Under the pieces are notes generated by a model, which was given only the letters and a program-made list of their open reading frames with translations, did no database searches and had not been told where the DNA came from. Source: Citrobacter sp. R56 (GTDB lineage Bacteria > Pseudomonadota > Gammaproteobacteria > Enterobacterales > Enterobacteriaceae). Taken from it: a DNA stretch of 64,000 nt. Location of the stretch: positions 3,844,001-3,908,000 of the forward strand of contig NZ_CP069159.1 of assembly GCF_016811995.1 (NCBI RefSeq). Reading direction: 5' to 3'. Shown piece by piece: positions 12,077 to 23,137 of the stretch (positions within the stretch are counted from its first letter, which is position 1; each line of letters begins with the position of its first letter). The translations under genes and the position numbers were made by a program.

Positions 12077-14892
12077 CAGGCAAACTTACGTTGTTCGCCA
12101 TCACCGGCGATATTGCTGACACAGCGTCCGCAGATGTCTGCGTGTTCCGCCACCTGGCCGACATCCGTCGTGTAATGCCAGCAACGCGGACACTTATCAC
12201 CCTCGGCTTTGCTCAGGGCGACTTTCAGCCCTTTCAACAGTTCGCTCTGCTGTGCGTCAGCAGGCGCACTTGCATACTCCGCAACAACAGCACCGGAGGT
12301 CAACAGGACGAATCGTAATTCGTTGCCCAGTGCGGTCAGTTTGGCAGCCAGTTCAGGTTCCGCATACAGCGTCACCGCCGCTTCCAGAGAACCGCCCACT
12401 TTCTTGTCCGCACGTGCCTGTTCGATGACTTTGTTCACTTCGCCACGGACTTTCAGCAGTTCGTCCCAGAAGGCGTCGTTCATGGCTTCGGCATCGGCCA
12501 GGCCAAACAGGCCGGTGTACCACTCGCCGGTGAAAACGTATTTCTCGCGGGAGCCCGGCAGGTAGCCCCAGATTTCGTCCGCCGTGAAGGACATGATCGG
12601 CGCCATCCAGCGTACCAGCGCTTCTGCAATGTGATACAGGGCAGTCTGGCAGCTACGACGCGCCACGCTGTCTGATTTCGCGGTGTACTGACGATCTTTG
12701 ATGATGTCGAGGTAGAACGAGCCCATTTCAACGGAGCAGAAACGCATCAGGCGTTGTACCACTTCGTGGAAGTCGTAGGCTTCATACGCTTTCAGGATGT
12801 CTTCCTGTGCGGCTTGCGCACAGCCAACCGCCCACCGGTCCAACACGACCATCTCTTCCGGTTTCACCATGTCTTTCACCGGATCGAACCCGTTCAGGTT
12901 CGCCAGCAGGAAGCGCGCGGTGTTACGGATACGACGATAGCTGTCGGCAGCACGCTTCAGGATTTCGTCAGAAACGGCCATCTCACCGGTATAATCGGTA
13001 GATGCCACCCACAAACGCAGGATATCCGCGCCCAGTTTGTTCATCACATCCTGAGGAGAAACGGTATTACCGATAGATTTAGACATCTTGCGACCCTGAC
13101 CATCCACAGTAAATCCGTGGGTCAGTACCTGGCGGTATGGCGCTTTGCCTTTCATGGCAGTGGAGATCATCAGAGAAGACATGAACCAGCCGCGATGCTG
13201 GTCAGAACCTTCCAGATACATATCCGCAGCGTGACCGGAGAATTCAGGGCGCACATCTACCACGGAAGAGTGGGTGGAGCCAGAGTCAAACCAGACGTCC
13301 AGCGTATCCGGCACTTTCACATACTGGTCAGCGTCATCGCCCAGAATCTCTTTCGGGTCGAGATCCCACCAGGCCTGAATGCCGTCAACTTCAACGCGCT
13401 TCGCCACTTCTTCCATCAGTTCAATGGCGCGAGGATGCAGCTCTTCGGTGTCTTTGTGAACAAACAGAGACATCGGCACACCCCAAGTACGCTGACGGGA
13501 GATACACCAGTCAGGACGGTTCGCGACCATAGATTCGATACGTGCCTGACCCCAGTCCGGGATCCACTGTACGCCTTTAATCTCTTTCAGCGACTGCGCG
13601 CGCAGGCCTTGCTGATCCATGCTGACAAACCACTGCGGCGTCGCACGGAAGATGATCGGCGACTTGTGACGCCAGCAGCACGGATAGCTGTGCTGCATTT
13701 TTTCTACGTGCAGCAGTGCGCCTTTTTCAGTCAGCAATGCAACGACAATATCGTTTGCTTTGAATACGTTAACACCATCCAGCGTCGGGTAAGTACCCGG
13801 CAGATATGTGCCATCCGGGCCAACAGGGTTAGCGACTTCCAGACCGTATTTCTGACCAATCACATAGTCGTCAGGACCGTGGCCCGGTGCGGTATGAACG
13901 GCCCCGGTACCGGCATCCAGCGTCACGTGATCACCAAGGATCGCCGGGACGTCGAAGCCCATAAACGGATGGGTAAAGCGCAACAGTTCCAGTTCCGCAC
14001 CTTTTACCGTGCCAAGGATGCTGTAGTTTGCGGCGCCAATACGCTGCATGACGCCTTCAACCAGATCTTTCGCCAGAATCAGCGCCTGATCGTCAATCTG
14101 TACCAGCGCATAATCGAAATCAGCCGCCAGAGAAATCGCACGGTTAGCAGGCAGGGTCCACGGGGTTGTGGTCCAGATAACCAGTGAAATCGGACCGTTC
14201 ACGGAAGTGACGCCGAATTTAGCTTTCACGGCATCCTGAGAGGCGGCGTGGAAAGCCACGTCGATAGACGGAGAGGTTTTGTCGTAATATTCAACTTCTG
14301 CTTCCGCCAGTGCGGAACGGCAGTCTACGCACCAGTGCACCGGCTTCGCGCCTTTGTGCAGATGGCCGTTACCGATGATTTTACCCAGCGCACGAATGAT
14401 GTTGGCTTCGGTTTTGAAGTCCATGGTCAGATACGGATGCGACCAGTCACCCAGCACGCCCAGGCGGATAAAGTCATTACGCTGACCGTCGACCTGCGTC
14501 GCTGCATATTCACGGCACTTCGCACGGAACTCCGCCGCAGTGAACTTCTCGCCCGGTTTACCGTATTCCTGTTCAACTTTCAGTTCGATTGGCAAACCAT
14601 GACAGTCCCAGCCCGGAACATAAGGTGAGTCAAATCCCGTAAGTCCTTTGGACTTCACGATAATGTCTTTCAGAATCTTGTTAACTGAGTGACCAATATG
14701 AATACTGCCATTCGCATAAGGAGGGCCATCATGCAGAATGAAGGTTTTTTTGCCTTTTTTGGCCGCACGAATGATGCCGTACAGGTCATCATCAGTCCAA
14801 CGCGCCAGCATTCCCGGTTCGCGTTTGGCGAGATCGCCACGCATCGGGAACCCTGTTTCCGGCAAATTCAGGGTTGATTTATAGTCACTCAT
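12076..14892 (-). CDS. ileS: isoleucyl-tRNA synthetase IleS
   Basis: This encodes a 938-residue class Ia synthetase, the E. coli length. The HIGH motif is at residues 65-68 ([11 protein letters not shown]), the editing domain includes [14 protein letters not shown], and the KMSKS motif is intact ([10 protein letters not shown], near 600). The C-terminal zinc-binding pairs are CPRCW and CGRCV. It charges tRNA-Ile. ribF lies 32 bases upstream on the same strand and lspA overlaps its stop codon, giving the conserved ribF-ileS-lspA-fkpB-ispH order. Confidence 0.99.
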   Translation of the reverse strand: MSDYKSTLNLPETGFPMRGDLAKREPGMLARWTDDDLYGIIRAAKKGKKTFILHDGPPYANGSIHIGHSVNKILKDIIVKSKGLTGFDSPYVPGWDCHGLPIELKVEQEYGKPGEKFTAAEFRAKCREYAATQVDGQRNDFIRLGVLGDWSHPYLTMDFKTEANIIRALGKIIGNGHLHKGAKPVHWCVDCRSALAEAEVEYYDKTSPSIDVAFHAASQDAVKAKFGVTSVNGPISLVIWTTTPWTLPANRAISLAADFDYALVQIDDQALILAKDLVEGVMQRIGAANYSILGTVKGAELELLRFTHPFMGFDVPAILGDHVTLDAGTGAVHTAPGHGPDDYVIGQKYGLEVANPVGPDGTYLPGTYPTLDGVNVFKANDIVVALLTEKGALLHVEKMQHSYPCCWRHKSPIIFRATPQWFVSMDQQGLRAQSLKEIKGVQWIPDWGQARIESMVANRPDWCISRQRTWGVPMSLFVHKDTEELHPRAIELMEEVAKRVEVDGIQAWWDLDPKEILGDDADQYVKVPDTLDVWFDSGSTHSSVVDVRPEFSGHAADMYLEGSDQHRGWFMSSLMISTAMKGKAPYRQVLTHGFTVDGQGRKMSKSIGNTVSPQDVMNKLGADILRLWVASTDYTGEMAVSDEILKRAADSYRRIRNTARFLLANLNGFDPVKDMVKPEEMVVLDRWAVGCAQAAQEDILKAYEAYDFHEVVQRLMRFCSVEMGSFYLDIIKDRQYTAKSDSVARRSCQTALYHIAEALVRWMAPIMSFTADEIWGYLPGSREKYVFTGEWYTGLFGLADAEAMNDAFWDELLKVRGEVNKVIEQARADKKVGGSLEAAVTLYAEPELAAKLTALGNELRFVLLTSGAVVAEYASAPADAQQSELLKGLKVALSKAEGDKCPRCWHYTTDVGQVAEHADICGRCVSNIAGDGEQRKFA

Positions 14893-14924
14893 CAGATTCT
14901 CGTTTCCGTATTTTTCACGTAGGC

Positions 14925-15863
14925 TTACGCCGGGTTTGATAGCCCAAAAAATTCGCGGGCCGTTAACTCATCACGCGCGATCTGCGCTTTCAACTCATCA
15001 AGAGAAGCGAACCGCTGCTCATTGCGTATCTTTTTACGCAGTATTACATCTATATGGCGACCGTAGAGGTCCATTGCAACGTCCAGCAGATGCACTTCCA
15101 ACTGTTGACGCACGCCCGCCACCGTTGGGCGAGTACCAATGTTAGCGACGCCGGGTAACGGCGTGTCGCCAAGGCCCATCACTTCAACCGCATAGACCCC
15201 TTTAACCGGGGAAACCTGACGACGTAGCGGTAAATTCGCCGTAGGAAAACCGATGGTGCGCCCTAACTCATCGCCGTGGACAACACGCCCGGAGATGGTA
15301 AAGGGGCGTCCCAGTAAACTTTCAGCGAGCGACAGGTTGTCATCTGCCAACGCCTGGCGCACCGCTGTACTGCTGATTCGCACACCACCTTCACAGAACG
15401 TCTGGGTGCTGGTGATGTCAAAACCATACTCAGCGCCCGCTTTCTGTAATAACAAGAAATCGCCTTCGCGACCAGCACCAAAGCGGAAATCGTCGCCAAT
15501 GGCAAGAAATTGTACGCCGAGACGCGTTACCAGCAGGTCACTGATAAACATTTGCGCCGTGAGCGCGGCAAACCGCCGGTCGAAACGCACGCACAGCACG
15601 TATTCGACGCCACACTCTGCCAGGTAGCGTAGTTTTTCCCGTAGGCGGGTCAGACGCGCAGGCGCCTTTTCAGTCGCAAACAGCTCCAGCGGTTGTGGCT
15701 CGAATATCATGACCATTACCGGTAAACCACGCTTGCGCCCTTCTTCCTGCAAGCCCTGCAGCAATGCACGATGGCCACGGTGCACACCGTCGAAATTACC
15801 AATGGTCAGCACACACCCATGTGGGGCCTGACTGAGATTATGTATGCCGCGTATCAGCTTCAT
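14925..15863 (-). CDS. ribF: bifunctional riboflavin kinase / FMN adenylyltransferase RibF
   Basis: This encodes 312 residues (E. coli 313). The N-terminal nucleotidyltransferase half carries [16 protein letters not shown] (residues 20-35) and the [10 protein letters not shown] segment; the C-terminal kinase half carries [13 protein letters not shown] and [11 protein letters not shown]. The enzyme converts riboflavin to FMN and then FAD. It starts the ribF-ileS-lspA-fkpB-ispH run and points away from rpsT. Confidence 0.98.
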   Translation of the reverse strand: MKLIRGIHNLSQAPHGCVLTIGNFDGVHRGHRALLQGLQEEGRKRGLPVMVMIFEPQPLELFATEKAPARLTRLREKLRYLAECGVEYVLCVRFDRRFAALTAQMFISDLLVTRLGVQFLAIGDDFRFGAGREGDFLLLQKAGAEYGFDITSTQTFCEGGVRISSTAVRQALADDNLSLAESLLGRPFTISGRVVHGDELGRTIGFPTANLPLRRQVSPVKGVYAVEVMGLGDTPLPGVANIGTRPTVAGVRQQLEVHLLDVAMDLYGRHIDVILRKKIRNEQRFASLDELKAQIARDELTAREFFGLSNPA

Positions 15864-16047
15864 GTCTGGCTCAAAACAGTGAAAATCGCCAAAGTATACC
15901 TTGTACAGCGGTCAAGGTTAACCGGCGATTGATGCAGCGAAACATAAAGAGGTTTGTTTTCATTGTTATGGCCAAATCAATACAAAAAACTGGCCGCCCT
16001 GTTCAATTTTTATCGCGGAAAAGCTGTATTCACAGTCCGCAAGCTGG

Positions 16048-16053
16048 TAGAAT
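16048..16053 (+). promoter_or_regulatory. possible rpsT promoter P1 -10 box
   Basis: TAGAAT lies in GCTGGTAGAATCCTGCGCC, about 140 bases before rpsT, where E. coli has rpsT P1. The -35 is poorly defined. The rest of the 327-base gap between ribF and rpsT shows no convincing gene; an open frame at 15929-16132 is not supported. Confidence 0.5.
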
Positions 16054-16114
16054 CCTGCGCCATCACTACGCAACGAGTGCTGCAATATTAACGGCGCTTA
16101 TTTGCACAAATCCA

Positions 16115-16143
16115 TTGACAAAAGAAGGCTAAGAGGGCATATT
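16115..16143 (+). promoter_or_regulatory. rpsT promoter P2
   Basis: A consensus -35 TTGACA (16115-16120) is followed after 17 bases by -10 CATATT (16138-16143), placing the start about 35-40 bases upstream of the rpsT start codon. The position agrees with the major E. coli rpsT promoter. Confidence 0.85.
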
Positions 16144-16169
16144 CCTCGGCCTTTGAATTGTCCATATAG

Positions 16170-16454
<285 letters not shown>

Positions 16455-16482
16455 TCGCCTGAGTGTTGAAGCTTTGTAAAAG

Positions 16483-16506
16483 AACCCGCGCAAGCGGGTT
16501 TTTTTA
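16483..16506 (+). terminator. intrinsic terminator of rpsT
   Basis: Stem AACCCGC/GCGGGTT with loop GCAA is followed by a T run, about 30 bases after the rpsT stop. nhaR ends at 16528 on the other strand. Confidence 0.9.
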
Positions 16507-16527
16507 TGTCTGTCCGGCACACTCGCT

Positions 16528-17433
16528 TTACTTGCTCGCAGGAGCAAAAAGCGTGCTGTAGTCCGCATGACAAATTCGTTGTACCGCAGGATGTTGAATC
16601 ATCCTCTCCGCAAAAATGGCATGGTACTCTTCCATGACATTCTCTACGCGCCCGATTTCAACAATCGAATCGTCTGCATAAAAATCATTCGCATAGAGCG
16701 TTGGAGCCACAAAGATCGCATTGTGAGTCGCGCCAAATGCCTTCATCAACGCCGCATCATCAAACTCACCCAGAATCTCAACGTTTAGCCCCTGGGAGTT
16801 AATCCAGTTCAGCAATTTGCGTCCCAGCATTGAACGACGCCCTGGAATCAACACCCGGCGTTCCTCCAGACAGGCAGGAAACGGTTTATCAGGGAGCGGA
16901 TGAGTACACCAGAAGCTGACGCTGCATTCGCCAATCCTCACAGAGAAGAGTCCTTCCTGCTGCGTGGAGTCTATCGGGCAATCAGAGATGATCATATCCA
17001 GCTTATGCTGACTCAGTTGTTCAAGTAACATCTCATGCGTAGATTCAAAGCACCGCAGGTGGATCTGTTCTCCCTCAGCCACAGCGGCATCCAGCACGCT
17101 GCTGACCAGACGTTTGGAAAGCGCATCCGCCACGCCAACGTCAAACAGCAGGTTTGACTCTTTGCGGTAATTCACGATATCCAGCATCTCCTGGCTCAGC
17201 GTGAACATTTTATCCGCATAGCGAAAAACCAATTCCCCTAACTCGCTGGGCTCCAGGCCACGCCCCTTCCGCTTGAACAATTTTCCCTGTAAACGCTCTT
17301 CAAGGGCTTTAATCTGGCCGGTAATAGTTTGTGGGGTCAGATACAGCGCCTCTGCTGCACCAACAACAGAACCTTCTTTATAGACATGCCAGAAGTAATA
17401 AAGATGGTTGTAATTAATATGGGGCATGCTCAT
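16528..17433 (-). CDS. nhaR: LysR-type activator of nhaA, NhaR
   Basis: This encodes 301 residues from the ATG at 17433 ([14 protein letters not shown]), with GGGAGAG just upstream; the open frame continues 12 codons further but matches nothing known. The LysR winged helix is at residues 5-65 ([33 protein letters not shown] in the helix-turn-helix region) and the effector domain follows. NhaR senses Na+ and activates nhaA and osmC. It lies directly downstream of nhaA, about 60 bases away, forming the nhaAR operon. Confidence 0.97.
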   Translation of the reverse strand: MSMPHINYNHLYYFWHVYKEGSVVGAAEALYLTPQTITGQIKALEERLQGKLFKRKGRGLEPSELGELVFRYADKMFTLSQEMLDIVNYRKESNLLFDVGVADALSKRLVSSVLDAAVAEGEQIHLRCFESTHEMLLEQLSQHKLDMIISDCPIDSTQQEGLFSVRIGECSVSFWCTHPLPDKPFPACLEERRVLIPGRRSMLGRKLLNWINSQGLNVEILGEFDDAALMKAFGATHNAIFVAPTLYANDFYADDSIVEIGRVENVMEEYHAIFAERMIQHPAVQRICHADYSTLFAPASK

Positions 17434-17495
17434 TTCTCTCCCTGAACAATGTCGCAAAGGGAGCCGCATTTGGCTCCCTTGTCATTCCACGCCCG

Positions 17496-18662
17496 TTAAA
17501 CAGGCGTATTTAAGCGGGCACGAAGCCAACTATAACCCACAATCGCCGACAACAACGATCCGATCAGAATTCCCAGTTTTGCCCAGTTAATCAGCTCAGG
17601 ATCGACATTTCCAAATGCCAGACTGGCGATGAAAATCGACATGGTAAATCCGATACCGCACAAGATCCCGACGGCCATAATCTGCTGGAAGTTCGTCCCT
17701 TCCGGTAATTGCGCCAGTTTGAGACGCAGAGCCAACCAGCAGAACACGCTGATACCCAACGGTTTACCGATTAACAGACCCGCAATAATCCCCAGCGGAA
17801 GCATGGAGGTCAGTCCGTCCATCGTCACACCCTGTAACGAGACCCCAGCATTGGCAAAAGCGAACAGTGGCAGAATCAGATACGCCACCCACGGATGCAA
17901 AACGTGCTCCAGTCGTTTGGCCGGAGAGCGACCGTGCTTCTCCTTGAGCGGAATGAAGAAGCCGACAATCACGCCAGCAAGCGTTGCGTGCACTCCAGAC
18001 TTCAGCACTGCCGTCCACAACACCATGCCCACCAGAATATAAATACCGGTACGCCTTACCCCGCACATATTCAGGACGGCCAGCACCAGAATCGCAAACG
18101 CGGCAACGCCTAACGACATCACGGAAAGGTCACTGGTGTAGAACAGCGCGATAATCACAATCGCGCCCAGATCGTCGATAATCGCCAGCGCCATCAGGAA
18201 TATTTTCAGCGCCAGAGGTACACGGCTCCCCAACAGCGCCAGCACACCCAGAGCAAACGCGATATCGGTTGCGGCTGGAATGGCCCACCCTTCACGCGTA
18301 ATGGGATCCGCATAGTTGAACGCCAGATAGAGCAAGGCCGGGACAATCATCCCCCCAATGGCGGCAATGATCGGGAAAGCCGCCTGACGCAAACTGGCCA
18401 GCGACCCCTGCATAAGTTCACGTTTGACCTCAAGCCCGATCAACAGGAAAAACACCGCCATCAGTGCATCGTTGATCCACAACAGCATGTTTTTATTGAT
18501 TTCTAACGCGCCGACCCGCAGTTGTACCGGTGTTTCCAGAAATGCGTGATACCAGCCACTGGTCCATCCCAGGTTCGCCATCAACATAGCCAGCGCAGCG
18601 GCGATGATAAGAATGATGCCCCCAGAGGCATCGCTGCTAAAGAAACGGTGCAGATGTTTCAC
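17496..18662 (-). CDS. nhaA: Na+/H+ antiporter NhaA
   Basis: This encodes a 388-residue, 12-helix inner-membrane antiporter identical in length to E. coli NhaA. The ion-binding aspartate pair is in [20 protein letters not shown] (family Asp163/Asp164), and the N-terminal amphipathic segment [15 protein letters not shown] is conserved. It exchanges 2 H+ for 1 Na+ or Li+ at alkaline pH. nhaR follows on the same strand. The 205 bases upstream hold its Na+- and NhaR-controlled promoter by analogy; I cannot point to the NhaR sites. Confidence 0.98.
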   Translation of the reverse strand: MKHLHRFFSSDASGGIILIIAAALAMLMANLGWTSGWYHAFLETPVQLRVGALEINKNMLLWINDALMAVFFLLIGLEVKRELMQGSLASLRQAAFPIIAAIGGMIVPALLYLAFNYADPITREGWAIPAATDIAFALGVLALLGSRVPLALKIFLMALAIIDDLGAIVIIALFYTSDLSVMSLGVAAFAILVLAVLNMCGVRRTGIYILVGMVLWTAVLKSGVHATLAGVIVGFFIPLKEKHGRSPAKRLEHVLHPWVAYLILPLFAFANAGVSLQGVTMDGLTSMLPLGIIAGLLIGKPLGISVFCWLALRLKLAQLPEGTNFQQIMAVGILCGIGFTMSIFIASLAFGNVDPELINWAKLGILIGSLLSAIVGYSWLRARLNTPV

Positions 18663-18810
18663 TTTTTATTCTCTCAATCAGGTGAATACTTCGTAATTAC
18701 TATATTAACCTGCATGATCGATCGTTAAAATTAGATTATTTATGATAAACAATTCGGTTTTTACGATGAAATAAAGTCTTACGCCTTGCCGAATTATATG
18801 AATACGTTTA

Positions 18811-18844
18811 ATAAAAAAGGCCTGAGATTTCTCAACCTCAGGCC
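18811..18844 (-). terminator. intrinsic terminator of dnaKJ
   Basis: Stem GGCCTGAG (18819-18826) and CTCAGGCC (18837-18844) is followed, on the minus strand, by a U run (forward AATAAAAAA), just after the dnaJ stop. Confidence 0.88.
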
Positions 18845-18867
18845 CTTGTCCGATCTCATGCAAGCAA

Positions 18868-20001
18868 TTAGCGGGTCAAATCATCAAAGAATTTTTTCAC
18901 GCCGTCGAAAAAGCTTTTTGAACGGGGGCTGTTTTTCTCGCCCGTTGGTCCACCAAAGCTGTCCTGGAGATCTTTCAACAGTTGCTTCTGCTTGTCATTC
19001 AGGCCAACCGGCGTTTCGACGACAACACGGCAGAGTAAATCGCCCTGCGCGCCACCGCGTACGGACTTCACGCCTTTACCGCGCATGCGGAACAATTTGC
19101 CGGTCTGTGTTTCGCCAGGCACCTTCAGCTTCACGCGGCCATCCAGCGTTGGGACTTCAATCTCACCGCCAAGCGCCGCCATTGCGAAGTTGATTGGCAC
19201 TTCACAGTACAGGTTGTTGCCTTCACGTTCGAAAATAGGGTGCTGTTTTACCTGCACCTGAACGTACAGATCGCCTGCTGGCGCGCCATGCTCACCGGCT
19301 TCACCTTCACCAGAAAGACGAATGCGATCGCCCGTATCCACGCCTGCCGGGATTTTAACGGACAGCGTTTTGCTTTTCTCAACGCGACCGTGACCGTGGC
19401 ATTTGTTGCACGGATCTTTGATCAGCGTACCGCGGCCCTGACAATGCGGACAGGTCTGCTGTACAGCGAAAAAGCCCTGACGCATCTGTACCTGGCCAGA
19501 ACCGTGACAGGTTGGACAGGTCTGCGGCTTGGTACCTGATTTCGCGCCGCTGCCGTGGCAAATATCACACTCTTCCAGCGTCGGGATGCGGATCTCTTTG
19601 GTGACGCCACGCACGGCTTCTTCCAGAGTGAGATCCATGTTGTAACGTAAATCAGCACCACGTGAAGCGCGCTGACGGCCACGACCGCCGCCAAAGATAT
19701 CGCCAAACACGTCACCAAAGATATCGCTGAAGTCAGCCCCGCCGCCAAAACCGCCGCCGCCGCCCATACCGCCTTGCTCAAACGCAGCATGGCCGTACTG
19801 ATCGTAAGCCGCGCGTTTTTGTGCATCGGTCAGGATCTCGTAGGCTTCTTTGATCTCTTTGAATTTGGCTTCGGCCTCTTTATCACCCTGGTTACGGTCC
19901 GGGTGAAATTTCATGGCCAGGCGCTTGTAGGCCTTTTTGATTTCACGCTCTTCCGCTGTTTTGGAAACGCCTAAAATCTCGTAATAGTCTTGCTTAGCCA
20001 T
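18868..20001 (-). CDS. dnaJ: Hsp40 co-chaperone DnaJ
   Basis: This encodes 377 residues (E. coli 376). The J domain covers residues 1-70 with HPD at 33-35. A Gly/Phe-rich linker follows ([15 protein letters not shown]), then four CxxCxGxG zinc repeats ([32 protein letters not shown]), then the C-terminal substrate-binding beta domains. It stimulates DnaK ATPase and delivers substrates. It is transcribed with dnaK from the heat-shock promoter; an inverted repeat separates the two genes. Confidence 0.99.
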   Translation of the reverse strand: MAKQDYYEILGVSKTAEEREIKKAYKRLAMKFHPDRNQGDKEAEAKFKEIKEAYEILTDAQKRAAYDQYGHAAFEQGGMGGGGGFGGGADFSDIFGDVFGDIFGGGRGRQRASRGADLRYNMDLTLEEAVRGVTKEIRIPTLEECDICHGSGAKSGTKPQTCPTCHGSGQVQMRQGFFAVQQTCPHCQGRGTLIKDPCNKCHGHGRVEKSKTLSVKIPAGVDTGDRIRLSGEGEAGEHGAPAGDLYVQVQVKQHPIFEREGNNLYCEVPINFAMAALGGEIEVPTLDGRVKLKVPGETQTGKLFRMRGKGVKSVRGGAQGDLLCRVVVETPVGLNDKQKQLLKDLQDSFGGPTGEKNSPRSKSFFDGVKKFFDDLTR

Positions 20002-20030
20002 CTCTTTTTATCTGCCCTTAACATGCATAA

Positions 20031-20060
20031 ACGGGCGGAGAGGAAAACCTCTTCGCCCGT
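20031..20060 (-). promoter_or_regulatory. dnaK-dnaJ intercistronic hairpin
   Basis: ACGGGCG..GAGG and CCTC..CGCCCGT form a strong near-perfect stem with loop AAAA between the two genes. No T run follows it, so it is better read as an mRNA stabilising or attenuating element than as a full terminator. Confidence 0.7.
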
Positions 20061-20087
20061 GTCAGTAATTACCCAATCAAAGGGCGA

Positions 20088-22004
20088 TTATTTTTTGTCT
20101 TTCACTTCTTCAAACTCAGCGTCGACAACATCGTCATCTTTCGCGTTGTTTGCAGAAGCATCAGCTGAACCAGCCTGCTGCTGTGCATGCTGCTGCTGGG
20201 CGATTTCCATCAGTTTCTGGGAAACCTGAGCCAGTGCCTGCATTTTCGCTTCGATGTCTGCTTTGTCTTCACCTTTCAAAGATGTTTCCAGCGCAGTCAG
20301 AGCAGACTCGATGGCAGTTTTGTCGTCAGCTGGCAGTTTATCGCCTGCTTCTTCAACCTGCTTACGGGTGCTGTGCAGCAGATGGTCACCCTGGTTACGG
20401 GTCTGAACCAGCTCTTCAAACTTACGGTCAGATTCTGCGTTCGCTTCTGCTTCGCGAACCATTTTCTGAATTTCTTCTTCGTTCAGACCAGAAGAAGCCT
20501 TGATGGTGATCTTCTGCTCTTTACCGCTGTTTTTGTCTTTCGCGGAAACGTGCAGGATACCATCGGCATCAATATCGAAGGTCACTTCGATCTGCGGCAT
20601 ACCGCGCGGTGCCGGGCTGATGCCATCCAGGTTAAACTGACCCAGATCTTTGTTATCAGCGGCACGTTTACGTTCACCCTGCAGCACATGGATGGTTACC
20701 GCAGACTGGTTGTCTTCAGCGGTAGAGAACACCTGGCTGTGCTTGGTCGGGATGGTGGTGTTTTTGCTGATCAGCGCCGTCATCACGCCGCCCATGGTTT
20801 CGATACCCAGAGACAGCGGGGTAACGTCCAGCAGCAGTACGTCTTTCACATCACCGGTCAGTACACCACCCTGAACAGCTGCACCGATTGCAACAGCTTC
20901 GTCCGGGTTAACGTCTTTACGCGGTTCTTTACCGAAGAACTCAGCAACTTTCTTCTGCACCATCGGCATACGCGTCTGACCGCCGACCAGGATAACATCC
21001 TGAACGTCAGAAACAGACAGACCAGCATCCTGCAGAGCAACTTTCAGTGGCTCGATGGAACGGTTCACCAGGTCTTCTACCAGGCTTTCCAGTTTCGCAC
21101 GGGTCACTTTGATGTTCATGTGTTTCGGACCGGTCGCGTCTGCAGTGATGTACGGCAGGTTCACGTCGGTCTGCTGCGCAGAAGACAGTTCGATTTTCGC
21201 CTTTTCTGCGGCTTCTTTCAGGCGCTGCATTGCCAGCGGGTCATTACGCAGGTCAATGCCCTGATCTTTCTTAAATTCGTCAACCAGGTAGTTGATCATA
21301 CGGCTGTCGAAGTCTTCACCACCCAGGTGGGTATCACCGTTGGTTGCCAGAACTTCGAAGGTTTTTTCGCCGTCAACTTCGTCGATTTCGATAATAGAGA
21401 TATCGAAAGTACCCCCACCGAGGTCATAGACCGCGATAGTACGGTTACCGACTTCTTTATCCAGGCCGTAAGCCAGCGCTGCTGCAGTCGGTTCGTTAAT
21501 GATACGTTTGACTTCCAGACCTGCGATACGACCGGCATCTTTGGTTGCCTGACGCTGAGCATCGTTGAAGTAAGCAGGTACAGTGATAACCGCTTCAGTT
21601 ACTGGCTCGCCCAGATAATCTTCCGCCGTTTTCTTCATTTTCTTCAGCACTTCAGCAGAGATCTGCGGCGGTGCCATTTTCTGACCTTTTACATCAATCC
21701 ATGCATCACCGTTGTCAGCACCGATGATTTTGTACGGCATGATGGCTTCATCACGCTGTACTTCTTCGTCCTGGAAGCGGCGGCCAATCAGGCGTTTAAT
21801 CGCAAACAGGGTGTTTTGCGGGTTTGTCACTGCCTGACGTTTAGCCGGCTGACCAACCAGAGTTTCACCATCCTGGGTATAAGCAATGATAGAAGGCGTG
21901 GTGCGATCGCCCTCGGCATTCTCCAGCACACGTGCAGTAGTGCCATCCATAATCGCTACACAAGAGTTGGTAGTACCCAGGTCGATACCAATAATTTTAC
22001 CCAT
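20088..22004 (-). CDS. dnaK: Hsp70 chaperone DnaK
   Basis: This encodes 638 residues, the E. coli length. The nucleotide-binding domain starts [18 protein letters not shown] and includes [14 protein letters not shown] and the adenosine-binding [13 protein letters not shown]. The linker is followed by the substrate-binding domain and the lid, ending in the EEVKDKK tail. It is the major cytosolic Hsp70, working with DnaJ and GrpE and controlling sigma-32. It is the first gene of the dnaKJ operon. Confidence 0.99.
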   Translation of the reverse strand: MGKIIGIDLGTTNSCVAIMDGTTARVLENAEGDRTTPSIIAYTQDGETLVGQPAKRQAVTNPQNTLFAIKRLIGRRFQDEEVQRDEAIMPYKIIGADNGDAWIDVKGQKMAPPQISAEVLKKMKKTAEDYLGEPVTEAVITVPAYFNDAQRQATKDAGRIAGLEVKRIINEPTAAALAYGLDKEVGNRTIAVYDLGGGTFDISIIEIDEVDGEKTFEVLATNGDTHLGGEDFDSRMINYLVDEFKKDQGIDLRNDPLAMQRLKEAAEKAKIELSSAQQTDVNLPYITADATGPKHMNIKVTRAKLESLVEDLVNRSIEPLKVALQDAGLSVSDVQDVILVGGQTRMPMVQKKVAEFFGKEPRKDVNPDEAVAIGAAVQGGVLTGDVKDVLLLDVTPLSLGIETMGGVMTALISKNTTIPTKHSQVFSTAEDNQSAVTIHVLQGERKRAADNKDLGQFNLDGISPAPRGMPQIEVTFDIDADGILHVSAKDKNSGKEQKITIKASSGLNEEEIQKMVREAEANAESDRKFEELVQTRNQGDHLLHSTRKQVEEAGDKLPADDKTAIESALTALETSLKGEDKADIEAKMQALAQVSQKLMEIAQQQHAQQQAGSADASANNAKDDDVVDAEFEEVKDKK

Positions 22005-22127
22005 CTAAACGTCTCCACTAAAAATTCGGTCATCATGTGGTTGTGAATCTGTAATAAGGGCGAAACGTGCGGTTTCAACTACCCTGAATCGTTTTTTTTC
22101 AGACTCACTCACTGCGGTTGACTACAA

Positions 22128-22158
22128 GATGGGGTCGTAACCCACGTCATCAAGGGGG
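22128..22158 (-). promoter_or_regulatory. sigma-32 heat-shock promoter of dnaKJ
   Basis: On the minus strand CCCCCTTGATG (-35) is followed, after about 13-14 bases, by the -10 CCCCATCT. These match the sigma-32 consensus and the E. coli dnaK P1 promoter, about 120 bases upstream of dnaK. Confidence 0.88.
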
Positions 22159-22536
22159 GCACGAAAATTTTTTTTACCGCGAAGAGAAAATAAACACCAG
22201 AAAAGCATAATAGGACGACCGTTCTCCGACCTGAAAAGTGCTTTTATCTCTCTTCTGGCACCTTCATAAGACCGAAATCCAGACAGAACCTTTACGAAAA
22301 GCGCAGCGCCACTGTCTCTTGTTGGAGAACCAAAAAGCGCGGCATAAACGGTGTAGACGCTGTGTGATCGGCGTCACTCAAAAGTAAAACGCGCACTTGA
22401 GTAAAAAAACTTCATTTTACCCCTGGTAGATCATAGACAGCCCCCATCCCCATGATTATTATGCCGCGCCCCGAACTGATACTGCTTTATCGGGGGAACT
22501 ATTTCACCATTCAATCAATGATGATTTTGAGGAATT
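22159..22536. other. dnaK-satP divergent intergenic region
   Basis: This gap carries the satP promoter region. In E. coli K-12 the genes yaaI and yaaW occupy the space between dnaK and satP; no trace of either open frame is visible here. Apart from the CRP-like site at 22363-22378 I see no defined element. Confidence 0.6.
22363..22378 (+). promoter_or_regulatory. putative CRP site upstream of satP
   Basis: TGTGATCGGCGTCACT matches TGTGA-N6-TCACA at 9 of 10 consensus positions and lies about 160 bases upstream of satP. Activation by cAMP-CRP would suit an acetate/succinate transporter. No experimental support is available in the sequence. Confidence 0.65.
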
Positions 22537-23103
22537 ATGGGCAACACTAAGTTGGCTAATCCGGCACCGCTGGGCCTGATGGGTTTCGGCATGACCACCA
22601 TTCTGCTTAACCTGCATAACGTGGGTTTATTTGCGCTTGACGGTATTATTCTCGCGATGGGAATTTTCTACGGCGGTATCGCGCAGATCTTTGCCGGCCT
22701 GCTGGAATACAAGAAAGGCAACACCTTCGGCTTAACCGCATTCACCTCTTACGGCTCCTTCTGGCTGACGCTGGTCGCGATCCTGTTAATGCCGAAAATG
22801 GGTCTGACAGATGCACCCAATACGCAGTTCCTGGGCGTGTATTTGGGACTGTGGGGCGTGTTCACGCTGTTCATGTTCATCGGTACGCTGAAGGCTAACC
22901 GTGCACTGCAGTTTGTCTTCCTGAGTCTGACAGTGCTGTTTGCCCTGCTGGCTGTCGGCAACATCGGCGGCAATGCAGCGGTGATCCACTTTGCAGGCTG
23001 GGTGGGCTTAGTTTGCGGCTCCAGCGCCATCTATCTGGCCATGGGCGAAGTGCTGAACGAGCAGTTTGGCCGCACCATTCTCCCTATCGGTGAAGCGCAC
23101 TAA
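22537..23103 (+). CDS. satP: succinate-acetate/proton symporter SatP
   Basis: This encodes 188 residues with six hydrophobic segments, the E. coli length. The family signature NPAPLGLMGFGMTT is at residues 8-21, as in the GPR1/FUN34/YaaH family. It takes up acetate and succinate with protons across the inner membrane. It runs divergently from dnaK and convergently with the extra MFS transporter; a symmetric terminator separates the two 3' ends. Confidence 0.97.
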   Translation: MGNTKLANPAPLGLMGFGMTTILLNLHNVGLFALDGIILAMGIFYGGIAQIFAGLLEYKKGNTFGLTAFTSYGSFWLTLVAILLMPKMGLTDAPNTQFLGVYLGLWGVFTLFMFIGTLKANRALQFVFLSLTVLFALLAVGNIGGNAAVIHFAGWVGLVCGSSAIYLAMGEVLNEQFGRTILPIGEAH

Positions 23104-23110
23104 TTTTTTA

Positions 23111-23137
23111 ATATCCCCCCGACCGGGGGGATATTTT
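23111..23137. terminator. bidirectional terminator between satP and the MFS gene
   Basis: A long perfect stem ATATCCCCCC/GGGGGGATAT with loop GACC is flanked by a T run on the plus side and by an A run on the other, so it can end both transcripts. Confidence 0.9.

Noticed and set aside
12754..14187. 477-codon open frame antisense to ileS
   Set aside because: Shadow frame of ileS with unlikely composition, many His, Arg and Gln residues.
15929..16132. 67-codon open frame between ribF and rpsT
   Set aside because: It lies where E. coli has yaaY but the protein does not match, no ribosome-binding site is seen, and it runs over the rpsT promoters.
20187..22046. 619-codon open frame antisense to dnaK
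   Set aside because: Long antisense frames opposite dnaK arise from its codon usage and RNY pattern; dnaK itself accounts for all the conservation.
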